64,000 bases of DNA from an uncultured Pseudomonadota bacterium (GCA_903834465.1 CAILJB010000010.1:1-64000); one strand, 5' to 3'. Counted from the first letter of the stretch, positions 26,302 to 35,846 are shown. The notes: generated from the sequence alone by a model not told the origin. Program-made: numbers and translations.

Positions 26302-27660
26302 ATGAAGTTAATCGTTTTAGCCTTGTTAGCCTTTCTGTTGCCGCAATTCGCGTTTGCAGAGGGTTTTCAAAATTTAGACATGACCGGAACTGAGCGCGGT
26401 ATTTATACCGTGTTGATTTTCTTGATTGCTTACGGTTTTGTAATGACAGAAGAATTTACGCACATGCGTAAATCAAAACCGGTTATTTTAGCGGCAGGCA
26501 TTATTTGGGCGCACGCGGCACTTTTAGCGCAAGATAAAGGCGTGCCAATGCACGAAATGCACTTAGCATTTGAGCATGACGTGAAAGAATATGCAGAATT
26601 GATGTTATTTTTATTAGTTGCGATGACGTATATCAATTCAATGGCAGAACGTAATGTGTTTGAAGCCTTGCGTTCATGGCTTGTTAGAAAACAATTCGGT
26701 TATCGTCAATTGTTTTTAATCACAGGCATTATTACGTTTTTCTTATCAGCGGTTGCCGATAACTTAACAGCAGCGTTATTAGTGGGCGCAGTCGTTATGG
26801 CCGTTGGCGCAGATAATGAAAAATTCGTCAGCATCGGTTTTGTAAACTTAGTTATCGCTGCAAACGCAGGTGGTGCATTCTGTCCGTTTGGTGACATTAC
26901 CACGTTGATGGTTTGGCAAGCAGAATACGCAGAGTTTTTCGATTTCTTCAAATTATTCATCCCTTCAGTTGTGAACTACGGTATTCCAGCAGCAATTATG
27001 TATTGGGCAGTTCCAAATGAACAACCGAAAGCAACTAGCGAAGCGGCTGTTCAATTAAAACCCGGGGCGTTAATTATTTGCTTCATGTTCTTATGCACCA
27101 TCGGCGCGGCAGTTAGCTTTAAACAAGTTCTACATTTGCCACCTTTCATGGGCATGATGACTGGTTTATCTGCATTGATGTTGTTTGGTTACTATTTGAA
27201 AATGCAAGCGCACAAAAAAGGCGAACACGGTTTTGATATTTTCAACAAAGTCATGCACGCAGAATGGGATACCTTGTTATTCTTCTTCGGTGTTGTTTTC
27301 GCGGTTGGTGGTTTAGGTTACATCGGTTACTTAGAATTATTGTCTAGCGCAATGTATGACGGTTTAGGCGCAACAACTGCGAATATTTTGGTTGGTTTGA
27401 TTTCAGCCATTGTTGATAACATTCCTGTCATGTTCGCCGTGTTAAATATGAGTTTGGACATGGATTTATACCAATGGTTGTTGGTTACATTAACAGCAGG
27501 TGTTGGCGGGTCATTGTTATCCGTGGGTTCAGCGGCAGGTGTTGCGCTGATGGGACAATCCAACCACAAATACACTTTCTTTAGCCATTTGAAATGGACA
27601 CCTGCGATTGCAGCAGGTTATGCAGGCAGTATTTTTGTACATTATTTAATTAACGGCTAA
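26302..27660 (+). CDS. nhaD: NhaD-family sodium:proton antiporter
   Basis: A 452-residue inner-membrane antiporter exporting Na+ (or Li+) in exchange for H+. It starts with a cleavable-looking signal (LLAFLLPQFAFA) and has about eleven hydrophobic segments. The NhaD landmarks are seen: SAVADNLTAALLVGAVVMAV, AANAGGAFCPFGDITTLMVWQ and a second LISAIVDNIPVMFAVL, which form the two inverted halves of the ion-transporter superfamily. A GGAGG ribosome site lies 5 bases before the ATG. NhaD is common in marine and alkaliphilic gammaproteobacteria and suggests sodium coupling. The next genes on the strand are the cytochrome-porin and membrane cytochrome. Confidence 0.92.
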   Translation: MKLIVLALLAFLLPQFAFAEGFQNLDMTGTERGIYTVLIFLIAYGFVMTEEFTHMRKSKPVILAAGIIWAHAALLAQDKGVPMHEMHLAFEHDVKEYAELMLFLLVAMTYINSMAERNVFEALRSWLVRKQFGYRQLFLITGIITFFLSAVADNLTAALLVGAVVMAVGADNEKFVSIGFVNLVIAANAGGAFCPFGDITTLMVWQAEYAEFFDFFKLFIPSVVNYGIPAAIMYWAVPNEQPKATSEAAVQLKPGALIICFMFLCTIGAAVSFKQVLHLPPFMGMMTGLSALMLFGYYLKMQAHKKGEHGFDIFNKVMHAEWDTLLFFFGVVFAVGGLGYIGYLELLSSAMYDGLGATTANILVGLISAIVDNIPVMFAVLNMSLDMDLYQWLLVTLTAGVGGSLLSVGSAAGVALMGQSNHKYTFFSHLKWTPAIAAGYAGSIFVHYLING

Positions 27661-27680
27661 TTTGGTCGATAATGTGTCAC

Positions 27681-27707
27681 TCGCGCCACAACATTCTTGT
27701 GGTGCGA
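27681..27707 (+). terminator. hairpin after nhaD
   Basis: An 11-bp stem (TCGCGCCACAA with TTGTGGTGCGA, one G-T pair) and a 5-base loop lie 20 bases after the nhaD stop. The sequence that follows is CT-rich rather than a T run, so termination may be partial. Confidence 0.4.
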
Positions 27708-27751
27708 TCTAAACTTTCCCCTTCCCCCTTCTCATAATTCAGGAGAATCTT

Positions 27752-29131
27752 ATGAGTAATCTTCTATTGCAAAATAAAAAATCAAATTTAATATTAACAA
27801 TTTCGTTATTGACAACTACTTCAGCAACGTTATTGATGAGTTCGACAGTCCAAGCTGTACCAAGTTTTTCTCGCCAGACAGGCGCGGCATGTAGTCAATG
27901 TCACACGCAATCTTTTGGCCCCAATTTAACACCGTTCGGACGTGATTTTAAATTGGGTGGTTATACGATGAGCAATGGTAAAGAATCTAAAATACCGGCA
28001 GTAAGCGGTATGATTCAAGGTTCGTTTACCCATACCAAAGGTGATAATCAAGATCAAAATAGCACGCCAGCCAATAACTATAATAAAAATAATAACTTTA
28101 CGTTTGACCAAGCCTCTCTTTTTTACGCAGGTAAAATTTACGGCAAAGTGGGAGCGTTTAGTCAATTATCCTTTGATGGTTCAACGGAGCGATTGGCGTT
28201 AGACAATACCGATATTCGTTTTGCGGATAATAATGAATTTTTTGATACACCCGTTACTTACGGTATTTCAGTAAATAATAATCCCACTGCTCAAGATTTG
28301 TGGAATACAACCAGCGCGTGGGGATTTCCATATAACGGCAGTCCGGTGATGCCTTCTGTCGGATCAACTTCTGTCATTGATGGTGCATTTAGTACCCAAG
28401 TGGGCGGTGCAACCGCTTATACAATGATTAACAATTTATTGTATTTAGAAGCGGGTGGTTATGCGTCACTGGCTAATAATATGCAAAAAAGTTTAGGCGT
28501 TGCGAATGCTGGTCAACAACAAATTGATGGTGCAGCACCTTACTGGCGCGTGGCATTGCAAAAAGATTGGAAAGGACATTTCGTTTCAGTGGGACATTAC
28601 GGCATGAGTGCAAATGTTTTCCCTGGACGTGATAAAAGTCTTGGTGCAACCGATAATTTCACGGATTTTGGTTTTGATACAACATATCAATATATGGCAA
28701 ATCCAAAACATATTTTTGAAATCAAATCGACCTACATTTATGAAGATCAAAAATTATCTTATACCAATATTTCTAATCAATTGAATCCAAATGCGCGGTC
28801 ATATTTGAACACGTTCAAAATTAACGCGGCATACACATTCGATCAAACGTATGGTTTAACGTTTGGTTATAACAATATTAAAGGTTCAAATGCTTTGACA
28901 TTGAATACCGCAGATGATGGAACAAACTTTTACAGTTCGAGCAAACCCAATAGCGAATTTTACACCGCAGAATTGGTTTATGTGCCATTTGGTAAAGCGA
29001 GTTCTTATGCGTCACCTTGGTTAAATTTGCGTACGAGTTTGCAATACATCGGTTATTCGCAAGCCAATGGTACAACGCAACAAAGCACCACAAATAACAC
29101 TTTCATGATTAACGGTTGGTTAATATTCTAG
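27752..29131 (+). CDS. Cyc2-like fused outer-membrane cytochrome-porin
   Basis: A 459-residue exported protein: signal peptide about 1-35 (cleavage likely after STVQA), then immediately one heme c motif CSQCH (residues 47-51), then a beta-rich region of about 390 residues ending in a terminal Phe (NGWLIF) as in outer-membrane barrels. The N-terminal block VPSFSRQTGAACSQCH, followed by LTPFGRDFKLGGYT, matches the pattern of Cyc2, a fused cytochrome-porin that oxidises Fe(II) at the cell surface in acidophilic and neutrophilic iron oxidisers. Homologues also occur in bacteria not known to oxidise iron, so the substrate is uncertain. An AGGAG precedes the ATG. A terminator lies between it and the membrane cytochrome. 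Confidence 0.72.
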   Translation: MSNLLLQNKKSNLILTISLLTTTSATLLMSSTVQAVPSFSRQTGAACSQCHTQSFGPNLTPFGRDFKLGGYTMSNGKESKIPAVSGMIQGSFTHTKGDNQDQNSTPANNYNKNNNFTFDQASLFYAGKIYGKVGAFSQLSFDGSTERLALDNTDIRFADNNEFFDTPVTYGISVNNNPTAQDLWNTTSAWGFPYNGSPVMPSVGSTSVIDGAFSTQVGGATAYTMINNLLYLEAGGYASLANNMQKSLGVANAGQQQIDGAAPYWRVALQKDWKGHFVSVGHYGMSANVFPGRDKSLGATDNFTDFGFDTTYQYMANPKHIFEIKSTYIYEDQKLSYTNISNQLNPNARSYLNTFKINAAYTFDQTYGLTFGYNNIKGSNALTLNTADDGTNFYSSSKPNSEFYTAELVYVPFGKASSYASPWLNLRTSLQYIGYSQANGTTQQSTTNNTFMINGWLIF

Positions 29132-29157
29132 GATTAGACGAAAGTTTATTTTATCTC

Positions 29158-29194
29158 AAAGGCGTTCAAACAAATTTGAACGCCTTTATTTTTT
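29158..29194 (+). terminator. rho-independent terminator after the cytochrome-porin gene
   Basis: A 13-bp perfect stem (AAAGGCGTTCAAA/TTTGAACGCCTTT) with a 4-base loop followed by ATTTTTT. It lies 16 bases before the next cytochrome start codon, so that gene is either read through at lower level or has its own promoter within or before the hairpin. Confidence 0.85.
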
Positions 29195-29209
29195 AGAGGG
29201 TTACAAATT

Positions 29210-29938
29210 ATGGCTGATAAAAGTTTTATTCGATTCAAAGATATTTCGATTAGCGAACGTATTTTAAATACGGTTTTTTTGTTGACGATTGGATTAGGTT
29301 ATTTAGCGGCGTTAGCAAATATGTATTACACGCATCAAGGTTTGGACGGAAAAGCGGGGCTTACGGTGGATGACGTGGTGATTAGTTATTACGGTTCGAC
29401 CACACAAACGCGCTTGGGAACAGCCGTTACAGGCATTATGAAACCCAATTTAAAAATCAAAAGTGATCAAGATGTGATTTTAAATTGGATTCATTCGGGC
29501 GCAGACGAAGCAACGTATGACGAAAAAATTGCGCCCATTCTAAATCGTGATTGTGTGCTTTGTCATACGCCAAGCATTAACCCTTCTTTGCCTGATTTGA
29601 CCAATTATGCAGGGGTTTCTGAAGTTTCACACGCTGGCGGTGCAACCATTCCAACCTTAATTCGCGTATCGCATATTCATTTGTTTGGTATTGCGTTCAT
29701 TTTATTTTTCATTGGCAAGATTTTCCTGCTCTGTGAAATCAATGTTTATGTAAAACGTGTCGCGATGGTTGTACCATTTGCTGCAATGTTACTTGACGTT
29801 GTCTCTTGGTTTATTACAAAATCGATTCCTGGTTTTGCTTACGTTGTGATTTTTAGTGGCGCATTGATGGGCTTATCAATGGGACTGCAAATTTTGTTAA
29901 GCATTTATCAAATGTGGTTTTTTTCAGAAGACAATTAA
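29210..29938 (+). CDS. membrane-anchored monoheme c-type cytochrome, second paralogue
   Basis: A 242-residue paralogue of the protein at 5893-6864. It has a membrane segment at about 18-38, a periplasmic stretch with [13 protein letters not shown] and one heme c motif CVLCH (residues 115-119), then [10 protein letters not shown] and four membrane helices. It lacks the proline-rich N-terminus and the basic C-terminal tail of the longer copy. Its place directly after the cytochrome-porin suggests it could pass electrons at the inner membrane in the same chain; this is inference from position. The 3' end overlaps the end of convergent lipA by 4 bases. Confidence 0.75.
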   Translation: MADKSFIRFKDISISERILNTVFLLTIGLGYLAALANMYYTHQGLDGKAGLTVDDVVISYYGSTTQTRLGTAVTGIMKPNLKIKSDQDVILNWIHSGADEATYDEKIAPILNRDCVLCHTPSINPSLPDLTNYAGVSEVSHAGGATIPTLIRVSHIHLFGIAFILFFIGKIFLLCEINVYVKRVAMVVPFAAMLLDVVSWFITKSIPGFAYVVIFSGALMGLSMGLQILLSIYQMWFFSEDN

Positions 29939-30894
29939 ATAATTGCTTTTGCTTGTAAATCCGCATGATAAGAAGAACGAACAAGTGGCGCACTTGCCAC
30001 TTGTTTGAAACCTAACGCCTTTGCGGTTTGGGCGTAACGTTCAAATTGCTCAGGCGTGATATATTCTTCAACGGCCAAATGTGATTTACTCGGCTGTAAA
30101 TATTGTCCTAACGTCAACATTGAACATCCCACATTTAACAAATCACGCATCACCGTTTCAACTTCTGCTTCCGTTTCACCAATACCAAGCATCAATCCAG
30201 ATTTTGTCGGAATGGTTGGTTTCGCAGCGTGAAATTGTCGAAATAATTCTAATGAACCTTCGTAATCCGCACCAGGACGCGCTTTAGCGTACAAATGCGG
30301 CACCGTTTCCAAATTATGATTAAACACGTCACAAGGTTGCGATGCTAAAATTTCAACGGCTTTTTCAATTCGTCCACGAAAATCAGGGACTAAAATTTCA
30401 ATTTTAGTGTTTGGCGTTTGTTTACGAATTTCTTTGATACAATCGGCAAAATGTCCCGCGCCACCATCACGCAAATCATCTCGATTCACTGATGTAATCA
30501 CGACATATTTCAATGCCATTTTTTGCACAGCATCGGCAAGTTGCGAGGGTTCATTTTGATCAAGCGGCAACGGTTTTCCATGTGCAACATCACAAAATGG
30601 ACAACGGCGTGTACACAAATCACCCATAATCATAAATGTTGCCGTGCCATGTTTGAAACATTCGGCTAAATTTGGACAAGCAGCTTCTTCGCACACGGTG
30701 TGTAATTTACTTTCCCGCAAAAGTTGTTTGATACGCGTGATTTCTTGCCCAGCCGATAATTTAATGCGTATCCATTCTGGTTTGCGTAACGGTATTTCAG
30801 TAGGTTCAACTTTGATGGGAATTCGTGCCAATTTTTCACTATTACGTTGATGCGTTTCAGGTGTGGTACGCGATGGAGCTTGATAATCAGTCAT
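29935..30894 (-). CDS. lipA: lipoyl synthase
   Basis: A 319-residue radical-SAM enzyme that inserts two sulfur atoms into protein-bound octanoyl groups to form lipoate. The auxiliary-cluster cysteines are in [12 protein letters not shown], and the radical SAM cluster is CTRRCPFC. Later landmarks are [12 protein letters not shown]-like and [15 protein letters not shown]. It is the last gene of the minus-strand run and overlaps lipB by 4 bases, the usual LipB-LipA coupling. Confidence 0.97.
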   Translation of the reverse strand: MTDYQAPSRTTPETHQRNSEKLARIPIKVEPTEIPLRKPEWIRIKLSAGQEITRIKQLLRESKLHTVCEEAACPNLAECFKHGTATFMIMGDLCTRRCPFCDVAHGKPLPLDQNEPSQLADAVQKMALKYVVITSVNRDDLRDGGAGHFADCIKEIRKQTPNTKIEILVPDFRGRIEKAVEILASQPCDVFNHNLETVPHLYAKARPGADYEGSLELFRQFHAAKPTIPTKSGLMLGIGETEAEVETVMRDLLNVGCSMLTLGQYLQPSKSHLAVEEYITPEQFERYAQTAKALGFKQVASAPLVRSSYHADLQAKAII

Positions 30895-31496
30895 GCGAGT
30901 TCTTGAGTAATCTTAGAGGCTATTTGTTGTGCGAGTTCGGCTGTTTCGACTTTAACGTCAAAATCGGCAAGTTGTGTCATTTTTAAATTGGAATAACCGC
31001 ACGGATTGATAAAATCAAATGGCGTTAAATCCATATCATTATTCAAACTCAAACCGTGATAACAACCATTTTGTTTGATGCGTAAACCGATGGAACCGAT
31101 TTTTTTATTTTCAACATAAACGCCACGCGCATCCGCTCGCGCATCGGCGTGAATGTGATAATCCGCAAGCGTTTGAATCATGGCATTTTCCAGCACGGTA
31201 ACAATTTGTTGGCTATTTAATTTCAAACGTTTCAAATCAAACAGAATATACACAATCGCCTGCCCTTTACCATGATACGTCACCTGCCCGCCTCTATCCG
31301 TTTGAACAACTGGAATATCACCTGTGTTTAGCAGATGTTCGCGTTTTCCATTCAGACCTAACGTATAAACGGGGAAATGTTCAACAAGCCAAATTTCATC
31401 AGGTGTTTCAGGTGTGCGGGTTTGCGTAAACTGTTGCATGTCGCGCCACACTTTTTCATAGGATTGAATACCTAATTGATGAACAATAAAGGACAT
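30891..31496 (-). CDS. lipB: octanoyl-[acyl-carrier-protein]:protein N-octanoyltransferase
   Basis: A 201-residue transferase that moves octanoyl from acyl carrier protein to lipoyl-domain lysines. Motifs are [17 protein letters not shown] around residue 70, the lysine in KIGSIGLRI, and the cysteine-containing [14 protein letters not shown], which holds the acyl-thioester Cys. An ATG (31496) directly follows a GTG (31499); the ATG is chosen. It lies 9 bases downstream of ybeD. Confidence 0.95.
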   Translation of the reverse strand: MSFIVHQLGIQSYEKVWRDMQQFTQTRTPETPDEIWLVEHFPVYTLGLNGKREHLLNTGDIPVVQTDRGGQVTYHGKGQAIVYILFDLKRLKLNSQQIVTVLENAMIQTLADYHIHADARADARGVYVENKKIGSIGLRIKQNGCYHGLSLNNDMDLTPFDFINPCGYSNLKMTQLADFDVKVETAELAQQIASKITQELA

Positions 31497-31505
31497 CACA
31501 TTGTT

Positions 31506-31778
31506 TTACAACGCATACAAAATATGCGGATGATCCACCAAATCCTGATAAATCGCATCTAACTGCTGCTTACTTGTTGCGACAATTGTAATCGTCACGG
31601 CTAAATAATTACCGTCTTTGCTCGGTTTAGATTTAACTTGATGATTATGTGTATCAGGTGCATGACGACTGACAATTTCAATCACGGTAATTTCTAATTC
31701 ACCGCTGTGTTTGCCCATTGCCTTAATGGGAAATTCGCAGGGGAATTCAAATAAGGTTTCTTCTACGATTTCACTCAT
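31506..31778 (-). CDS. ybeD: YbeD-like DUF493 protein
   Basis: A 90-residue DUF493 protein with the family core FEFPCEFPIKAMGK and a ferredoxin-like alpha/beta pattern ending DLVDHPHILYAL. It is found between dacA and lipB in many gammaproteobacteria. A regulatory role resembling ACT domains has been suggested from structure, but the function is not established. It overlaps the upstream aminotransferase by 4 bases. Confidence 0.92.
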   Translation of the reverse strand: MSEIVEETLFEFPCEFPIKAMGKHSGELEITVIEIVSRHAPDTHNHQVKSKPSKDGNYLAVTITIVATSKQQLDAIYQDLVDHPHILYAL

Positions 31779-32632
31779 TTATGTGTTTCAGCGTAAGTGG
31801 TTTTATAAGATTGTAATAGACCATTCATAGTGTGCCAAAGCCGTCCAACTTTGCCACCTGCTATAAGCTGACCATCCAATTCAATCACTGGCAAAATTTC
31901 GCGTGTTGAACTAGCGAACCAAATTTCACTCGCTGTTTTTAGCGCGTCAAGCGAGATAATATCTTCAGCATAAGGAATTCGATTTACCTCGGCGAGTTCT
32001 AAAATCACATCACGGGTAATCCCTGCAAGAATGAAATTATTTTTAGGCGGTGTAATCAAAATACCATCAATGACGGCAAACACGTTACTTGCTGAACCTT
32101 CGGTTACATAGCCTTCGCGCACTAAAATCGCTTCCGCGCAGTCTTTTTCAACTGCTTGTTGACGCAATAAAATATTGCCCAGTAACGCGATGGCTTTGAT
32201 ATTGCATGCACTCCAACGGTTATCTTCTACGCTAATGGCTTTCACGCCCTCTTCTTTACCGTTGAAAGGTGCGATGTCGTTGCACATCATAAACACGGTT
32301 GGTTTTACACCAATCGGAAACGCATGATCACGTTTTTCTGCTGCGCCGCGCGTGACTTGAAAATAAATATATTGATCTTTTGTTACATCGATTAACGGCA
32401 ACATAATGTCGCGCCATTCTTCGCGGGAATACGGATTTTCAATGCGTGTTAATTTCAAACTGTTTTCTAAACGTTCCAAATGTTCTTCGAAACGAAATAA
32501 ACTGCCCTGATAAACCGGAATTACTTCATAAATGCCATCGCCAAACAAAAAACCTCTATCCATAACAGAAATATGGGCTTTTTCGACTGGCAAATATTCG
32601 CCGTTTAAAAATACTTTTTTACTTTTTGTCAT
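31775..32632 (-). CDS. dat: D-amino-acid transaminase
   Basis: A 285-residue PLP enzyme of fold type IV, converting D-alanine and 2-oxoglutarate to pyruvate and D-glutamate. The N-terminal FLNGEYLPVEKAHISVMDRGFLFGDGIYEV is typical. The Schiff-base lysine lies in CNIKAIALLGNILLRQ (about residue 147), and the cofactor phosphate region is VTEGSASNVF. A branched-chain or aminodeoxychorismate lyase role is less likely given the D-amino-acid transaminase-type NIKAIxLLGN motif and the neighbouring D,D-carboxypeptidase gene, which releases D-alanine. It overlaps the carboxypeptidase gene by 14 bases. Confidence 0.88.
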   Translation of the reverse strand: MTKSKKVFLNGEYLPVEKAHISVMDRGFLFGDGIYEVIPVYQGSLFRFEEHLERLENSLKLTRIENPYSREEWRDIMLPLIDVTKDQYIYFQVTRGAAEKRDHAFPIGVKPTVFMMCNDIAPFNGKEEGVKAISVEDNRWSACNIKAIALLGNILLRQQAVEKDCAEAILVREGYVTEGSASNVFAVIDGILITPPKNNFILAGITRDVILELAEVNRIPYAEDIISLDALKTASEIWFASSTREILPVIELDGQLIAGGKVGRLWHTMNGLLQSYKTTYAETHK

Positions 32633-33791
32633 TGGATTTTTCCCGCATCATCATGATGCTATCGTAAAGTCGTTGGAAAATATTGCCTTGTTCAACCGGT
32701 TTTAATGCCACTAAATCGGCTGTTGCAATCGTGTCACCTTTTAGGCTTACTTTTACCGTGCCGAGTTTCATGCCTTCCGTTACTGGCGCAGTCACTTTTT
32801 TATCTACGGTCAATTCTGCTTTCAAATCAGAATAATGACGGCGCGGAATAGTCACATTCAAATCATGCGCTAAACCAAGTGGAACGTTTTGCGTATTACC
32901 TTTCCAAACACGCACTTCTGTTAATGGTTTGTTTGCTTCATAGAGTTTATGCCCTTCGAAAAAACGGAAACCGTAATTTAATAAATTTTGATTTTCGTTA
33001 GCACGCGCATTCGCACTACTTGTTCCCATCACCACCGAAATTAAACGCATATTTTCGCGCACGGCTGAGGCTACCAAACAATAACCGGCATCATCAGTAA
33101 AACCTGTTTTCACACCATCAACCGTTTCATCGCGTGACAAAAGTTGATTGCGATTATGTTGCGTGATTTTGTTGTAAGTGAACTCTTTTTGCGAAAACCA
33201 GCGGTAATAATCGGGAAATTCGTCAATAATTGCTTTTGTCACAATCGCTAAATCGCGTGCGCTGGTGTAATGATTTTCAGCAGGTAAACCGTTACTGTCT
33301 TCAAAATGACTGTTGAGCATTCCTAAACGCGCGGCTTGTTGATTCATCATTTCGGCAAACGTCGATTCACTGCCCGCAATATGTTCAGCCAATGCAACAG
33401 CCGCATCGTTTCCCGATTGAATCACAATCCCTTTGATTAAATCTTCGATGCTGACCTTATCATTTACTTCCAAAAACATGCGTGAACCACCCGTTTGCCA
33501 CGCATTTTGACTCACTGTTGCTAAATCAGTCAGTTTTAAATGTCCGCTACTGATTTCACGAAAGGCAACATACACCGTCATAATTTTAGTCAAACTTGCC
33601 GGAGCTAGTTTAATATCGGCGTTGTTCTCAGCGAGAATTTTACCCGTGTGGTAGTCCATTAAAATGAAACTACTCGCTGCAATTTTAGGGGCGGCGGGCG
33701 TTAGGATTTCAGATTCTTCCGCGTTGGAATACAACGCGGTCAGAAAAAGAATCAAAAAGAGAATAGAGCGAAAAAATGATTTGGTTGTCAT
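32619..33791 (-). CDS. dacA: D-alanyl-D-alanine carboxypeptidase (PBP5/6 family)
   Basis: A 390-residue penicillin-binding protein that trims the terminal D-Ala from peptidoglycan stem peptides in the periplasm. It has a signal peptide (about 1-24) and the catalytic SxxK in ASLTK (Ser66, Lys69). SGN occurs in QSGNDAAVALAEH and KTG in DGVKTGFTDDAGYC. A C-terminal beta domain of about 90 residues and an amphipathic tail follow (IFQRLYDSIMMMREKS), the usual membrane anchor. dat starts within its 3' end. rlpA lies 63 bases upstream on the same strand, as in Pseudomonas and E. coli. Confidence 0.95.
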   Translation of the reverse strand: MTTKSFFRSILFLILFLTALYSNAEESEILTPAAPKIAASSFILMDYHTGKILAENNADIKLAPASLTKIMTVYVAFREISSGHLKLTDLATVSQNAWQTGGSRMFLEVNDKVSIEDLIKGIVIQSGNDAAVALAEHIAGSESTFAEMMNQQAARLGMLNSHFEDSNGLPAENHYTSARDLAIVTKAIIDEFPDYYRWFSQKEFTYNKITQHNRNQLLSRDETVDGVKTGFTDDAGYCLVASAVRENMRLISVVMGTSSANARANENQNLLNYGFRFFEGHKLYEANKPLTEVRVWKGNTQNVPLGLAHDLNVTIPRRHYSDLKAELTVDKKVTAPVTEGMKLGTVKVSLKGDTIATADLVALKPVEQGNIFQRLYDSIMMMREKSNDKK

Positions 33792-33854
33792 GGGCTACGG
33801 TCAAGAATAAAACAGAATAAACTGAGCGTAATTGTATCATGACAATTGATTGAT

Positions 33855-34613
33855 TTAATTGGTTTCTGTCACAAATTGTGTGTCGGTAATTCCCAATTTA
33901 GCCAATTTGTCATTAAGCTCACTTGCATGGTGCGATGACTTAATAGGCAATTGAACTTTATAAAGGGTTGCGCCTCTATGGCTTGATGCTGCAATTTTAA
34001 CGTCAGATAAATGTTGTTTATTGATGTTTTTTTGCAGAGCCTGCGCCATTTTTTTGTCATTAAAACTGCCAACCTGTAAATAGATAGGCTGATTTTGTTT
34101 TTGTAACTGTACTAAGGCTTGTTCGCGTGCAATAGCTTTAATGGCGACTTTGCTAGTGCCGGCTTCGTCCATACCTAATTGTTTTGCCGCTGAATACGAC
34201 AAATCCAAAATACGGTGATCGTAAAAAGGTCCCCGATCGTTAATACGGACAATCACGGTGCGATGATTTTCAACATTGGTCACTTCAGCATAAGAATCGA
34301 GCGGTAAACTGTTATGGGCTGCCGTCATGGCGTACATATCAAACAGTTCGCCTGTCGCCGTTTTTTTACCGTGGAATTGATTGCCATACCACGAGGCAAC
34401 GCCTTGTTTGCCGCTTAATTTGTTATGTGACTGCGTTGATGTTAGCGCAACTTTTTTAATGTTTTTTTGTTTCGTACTGGCAACTTGAGGAGCTTCGGTT
34501 TGAAGCGTTGATAAAACATCTTGTTGAAGTGGAACTAAATTTGCTTTTAGTTGTGTTGTATTGCTGCAACTGCTTAAAACAGTTAACGATAAAATCGGGA
34601 TCAATTTTTTCAT
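33855..34613 (-). CDS. rlpA: septal ring lytic transglycosylase RlpA, lipoprotein
   Basis: A 252-residue lipoprotein. From the ATG at 34613 the N-terminus is KKLIPILSLTVLSSC, a lipobox with Cys16. The double-psi beta-barrel domain follows: GVASWYGNQFHGKKTATGE, then VRINDRGPFYDHRILDLSYSAA with the catalytic Asp/His. A C-terminal SPOR domain (about 175-250, PIYLQVGSFNDKKMAQ) binds denuded septal glycan. It cleaves glycan strands lacking stem peptides during daughter-cell separation. An in-frame start at 34637 would hide the lipobox behind eight extra residues and is not preferred. Confidence 0.92.
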   Translation of the reverse strand: MKKLIPILSLTVLSSCSNTTQLKANLVPLQQDVLSTLQTEAPQVASTKQKNIKKVALTSTQSHNKLSGKQGVASWYGNQFHGKKTATGELFDMYAMTAAHNSLPLDSYAEVTNVENHRTVIVRINDRGPFYDHRILDLSYSAAKQLGMDEAGTSKVAIKAIAREQALVQLQKQNQPIYLQVGSFNDKKMAQALQKNINKQHLSDVKIAASSHRGATLYKVQLPIKSSHHASELNDKLAKLGITDTQFVTETN

Positions 34614-34718
34614 AAAGTGGTCGAGAGTTGATTTCAATATGCAAAATGACTAAAGTGATTTTGCGTATGAAGGACTTTGATAGAACGCTAATTCAATAAA
34701 TTCAAAGTGCTTCGCCAG

Positions 34719-34749
34719 CTTCTTACACTGCGTCATTGCAGGTAAGAAG
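34719..34749. other. hairpin in the rlpA upstream region
   Basis: An inverted repeat, CTTCTTAC with GTAAGAAG (8 bp) extended by CTGC/GCAG after one bulged base, lies in the 248-base gap between pyrB and rlpA. The following plus-strand bases are GTTTTAACTTTTA. There is no plus-strand gene before it, so it is either the 3' end of an unseen small RNA, a leader structure of the rlpA transcript, or chance. Confidence 0.3.
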
Positions 34750-34861
34750 GTTTTAACTTTTATGGAATAAAACTGTACGTTTTGTTGTTAAGGTGCAACG
34801 ATTGTAACGCGAGGTGTATTAAATTTGCCTTAAGCGGAAAACAAAAGAAGGTTAAACGTTA

Positions 34862-35827
34862 TTAGCATGCCTGCATCGTCATCGTCATTGCCATGACGGC
34901 CATTCGCACCGCAACGCCATTACTGACTTGTTGCAAAATAACGGATTGTTTGCCATCAGCGACTTTGGAATCAATTTCAACGCCACGATTGATAGGACCG
35001 GGGTGCATTACAATGGCATCGGGTTTGGCGAATTTTAATTTTTTTTCGGTTAAACCGAAACAATTAAAATATTCACTTTCGCTTGGCAACAATGCCGAAG
35101 TCATACGCTCTTTTTGCAAACGCAACATAATAATTACGTCAATATCTTGTAAACCTTGTTGCAAATCGTGTGAAACTGTTACGCCTAATGTTTCAATTTC
35201 GGTAGGTAATAACGTTTTCGGGGCAATGACTCGCACTTCTTTCACCCCTAAAATATTTAAAGAGTGAATTTCAGAACGTGCCACGCGTGAATGCAAAATG
35301 TCGCCAATAATGGCGACGCGCAATTGTGAAAAATCCGGTTTTAATTGTCGAATCGTAAACATATCAAGCATTGCTTGCGTTGGATGGGCATGTTGCCCAT
35401 CACCTGCGTTAATAACGCTAATATGTGGTGCAGTTTGTTGCGCGATGAAATGCGCCGCGCCACTCACAGCATGACGCACCACAAACGCATCCACAAACAT
35501 CGCTTCTAAATTACGAATTGTGTCGAGCAAACTCTCACCTTTTGACGTGGCAGACGTGGCAATATTCATATTGACTACTTCTGCGCCTAAACGTTTTGCA
35601 GCAAGTTCAAATGTGGTGCGTGTTCGCGTGCTATTTTCAAAAAATAAATTCACCACCGTTTTATCACGCAACAGCGGCACAGATTTGATGTGCTGCTGCG
35701 CGTGTGAACAATCAATAAACGTTTCCGCCGTATCAAGAATTTGCGTCAATAAATCGGCACTCAATCCTTCCGGTGTTAAAAAATGTTTTAATTTGCCGTC
35801 GGCGGTCAGTTGTAAATTGGTGGTCAT
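34862..35827 (-). CDS. pyrB: aspartate carbamoyltransferase catalytic subunit
   Basis: A 321-residue enzyme condensing carbamoyl phosphate and aspartate in pyrimidine synthesis. Substrate motifs are [26 protein letters not shown] and [11 protein letters not shown]. The N-terminus ([18 protein letters not shown]) carries the short extension typical of Pseudomonas-type class A enzymes, which assemble with PyrC' (here at 2198-3463). No pyrI regulatory gene is adjacent. The ATG at 35827 is chosen; upstream in-frame sequence overlaps argG and is unrelated. It lies 19 bases downstream of argG as the last gene of the gpmI-envC-ctpA-argG-pyrB run. No clear terminator hairpin follows. Confidence 0.94.
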   Translation of the reverse strand: MTTNLQLTADGKLKHFLTPEGLSADLLTQILDTAETFIDCSHAQQHIKSVPLLRDKTVVNLFFENSTRTRTTFELAAKRLGAEVVNMNIATSATSKGESLLDTIRNLEAMFVDAFVVRHAVSGAAHFIAQQTAPHISVINAGDGQHAHPTQAMLDMFTIRQLKPDFSQLRVAIIGDILHSRVARSEIHSLNILGVKEVRVIAPKTLLPTEIETLGVTVSHDLQQGLQDIDVIIMLRLQKERMTSALLPSESEYFNCFGLTEKKLKFAKPDAIVMHPGPINRGVEIDSKVADGKQSVILQQVSNGVAVRMAVMAMTMTMQAC

Positions 35828-35846
35828 ATTTTTATGTTCTGAAAAA

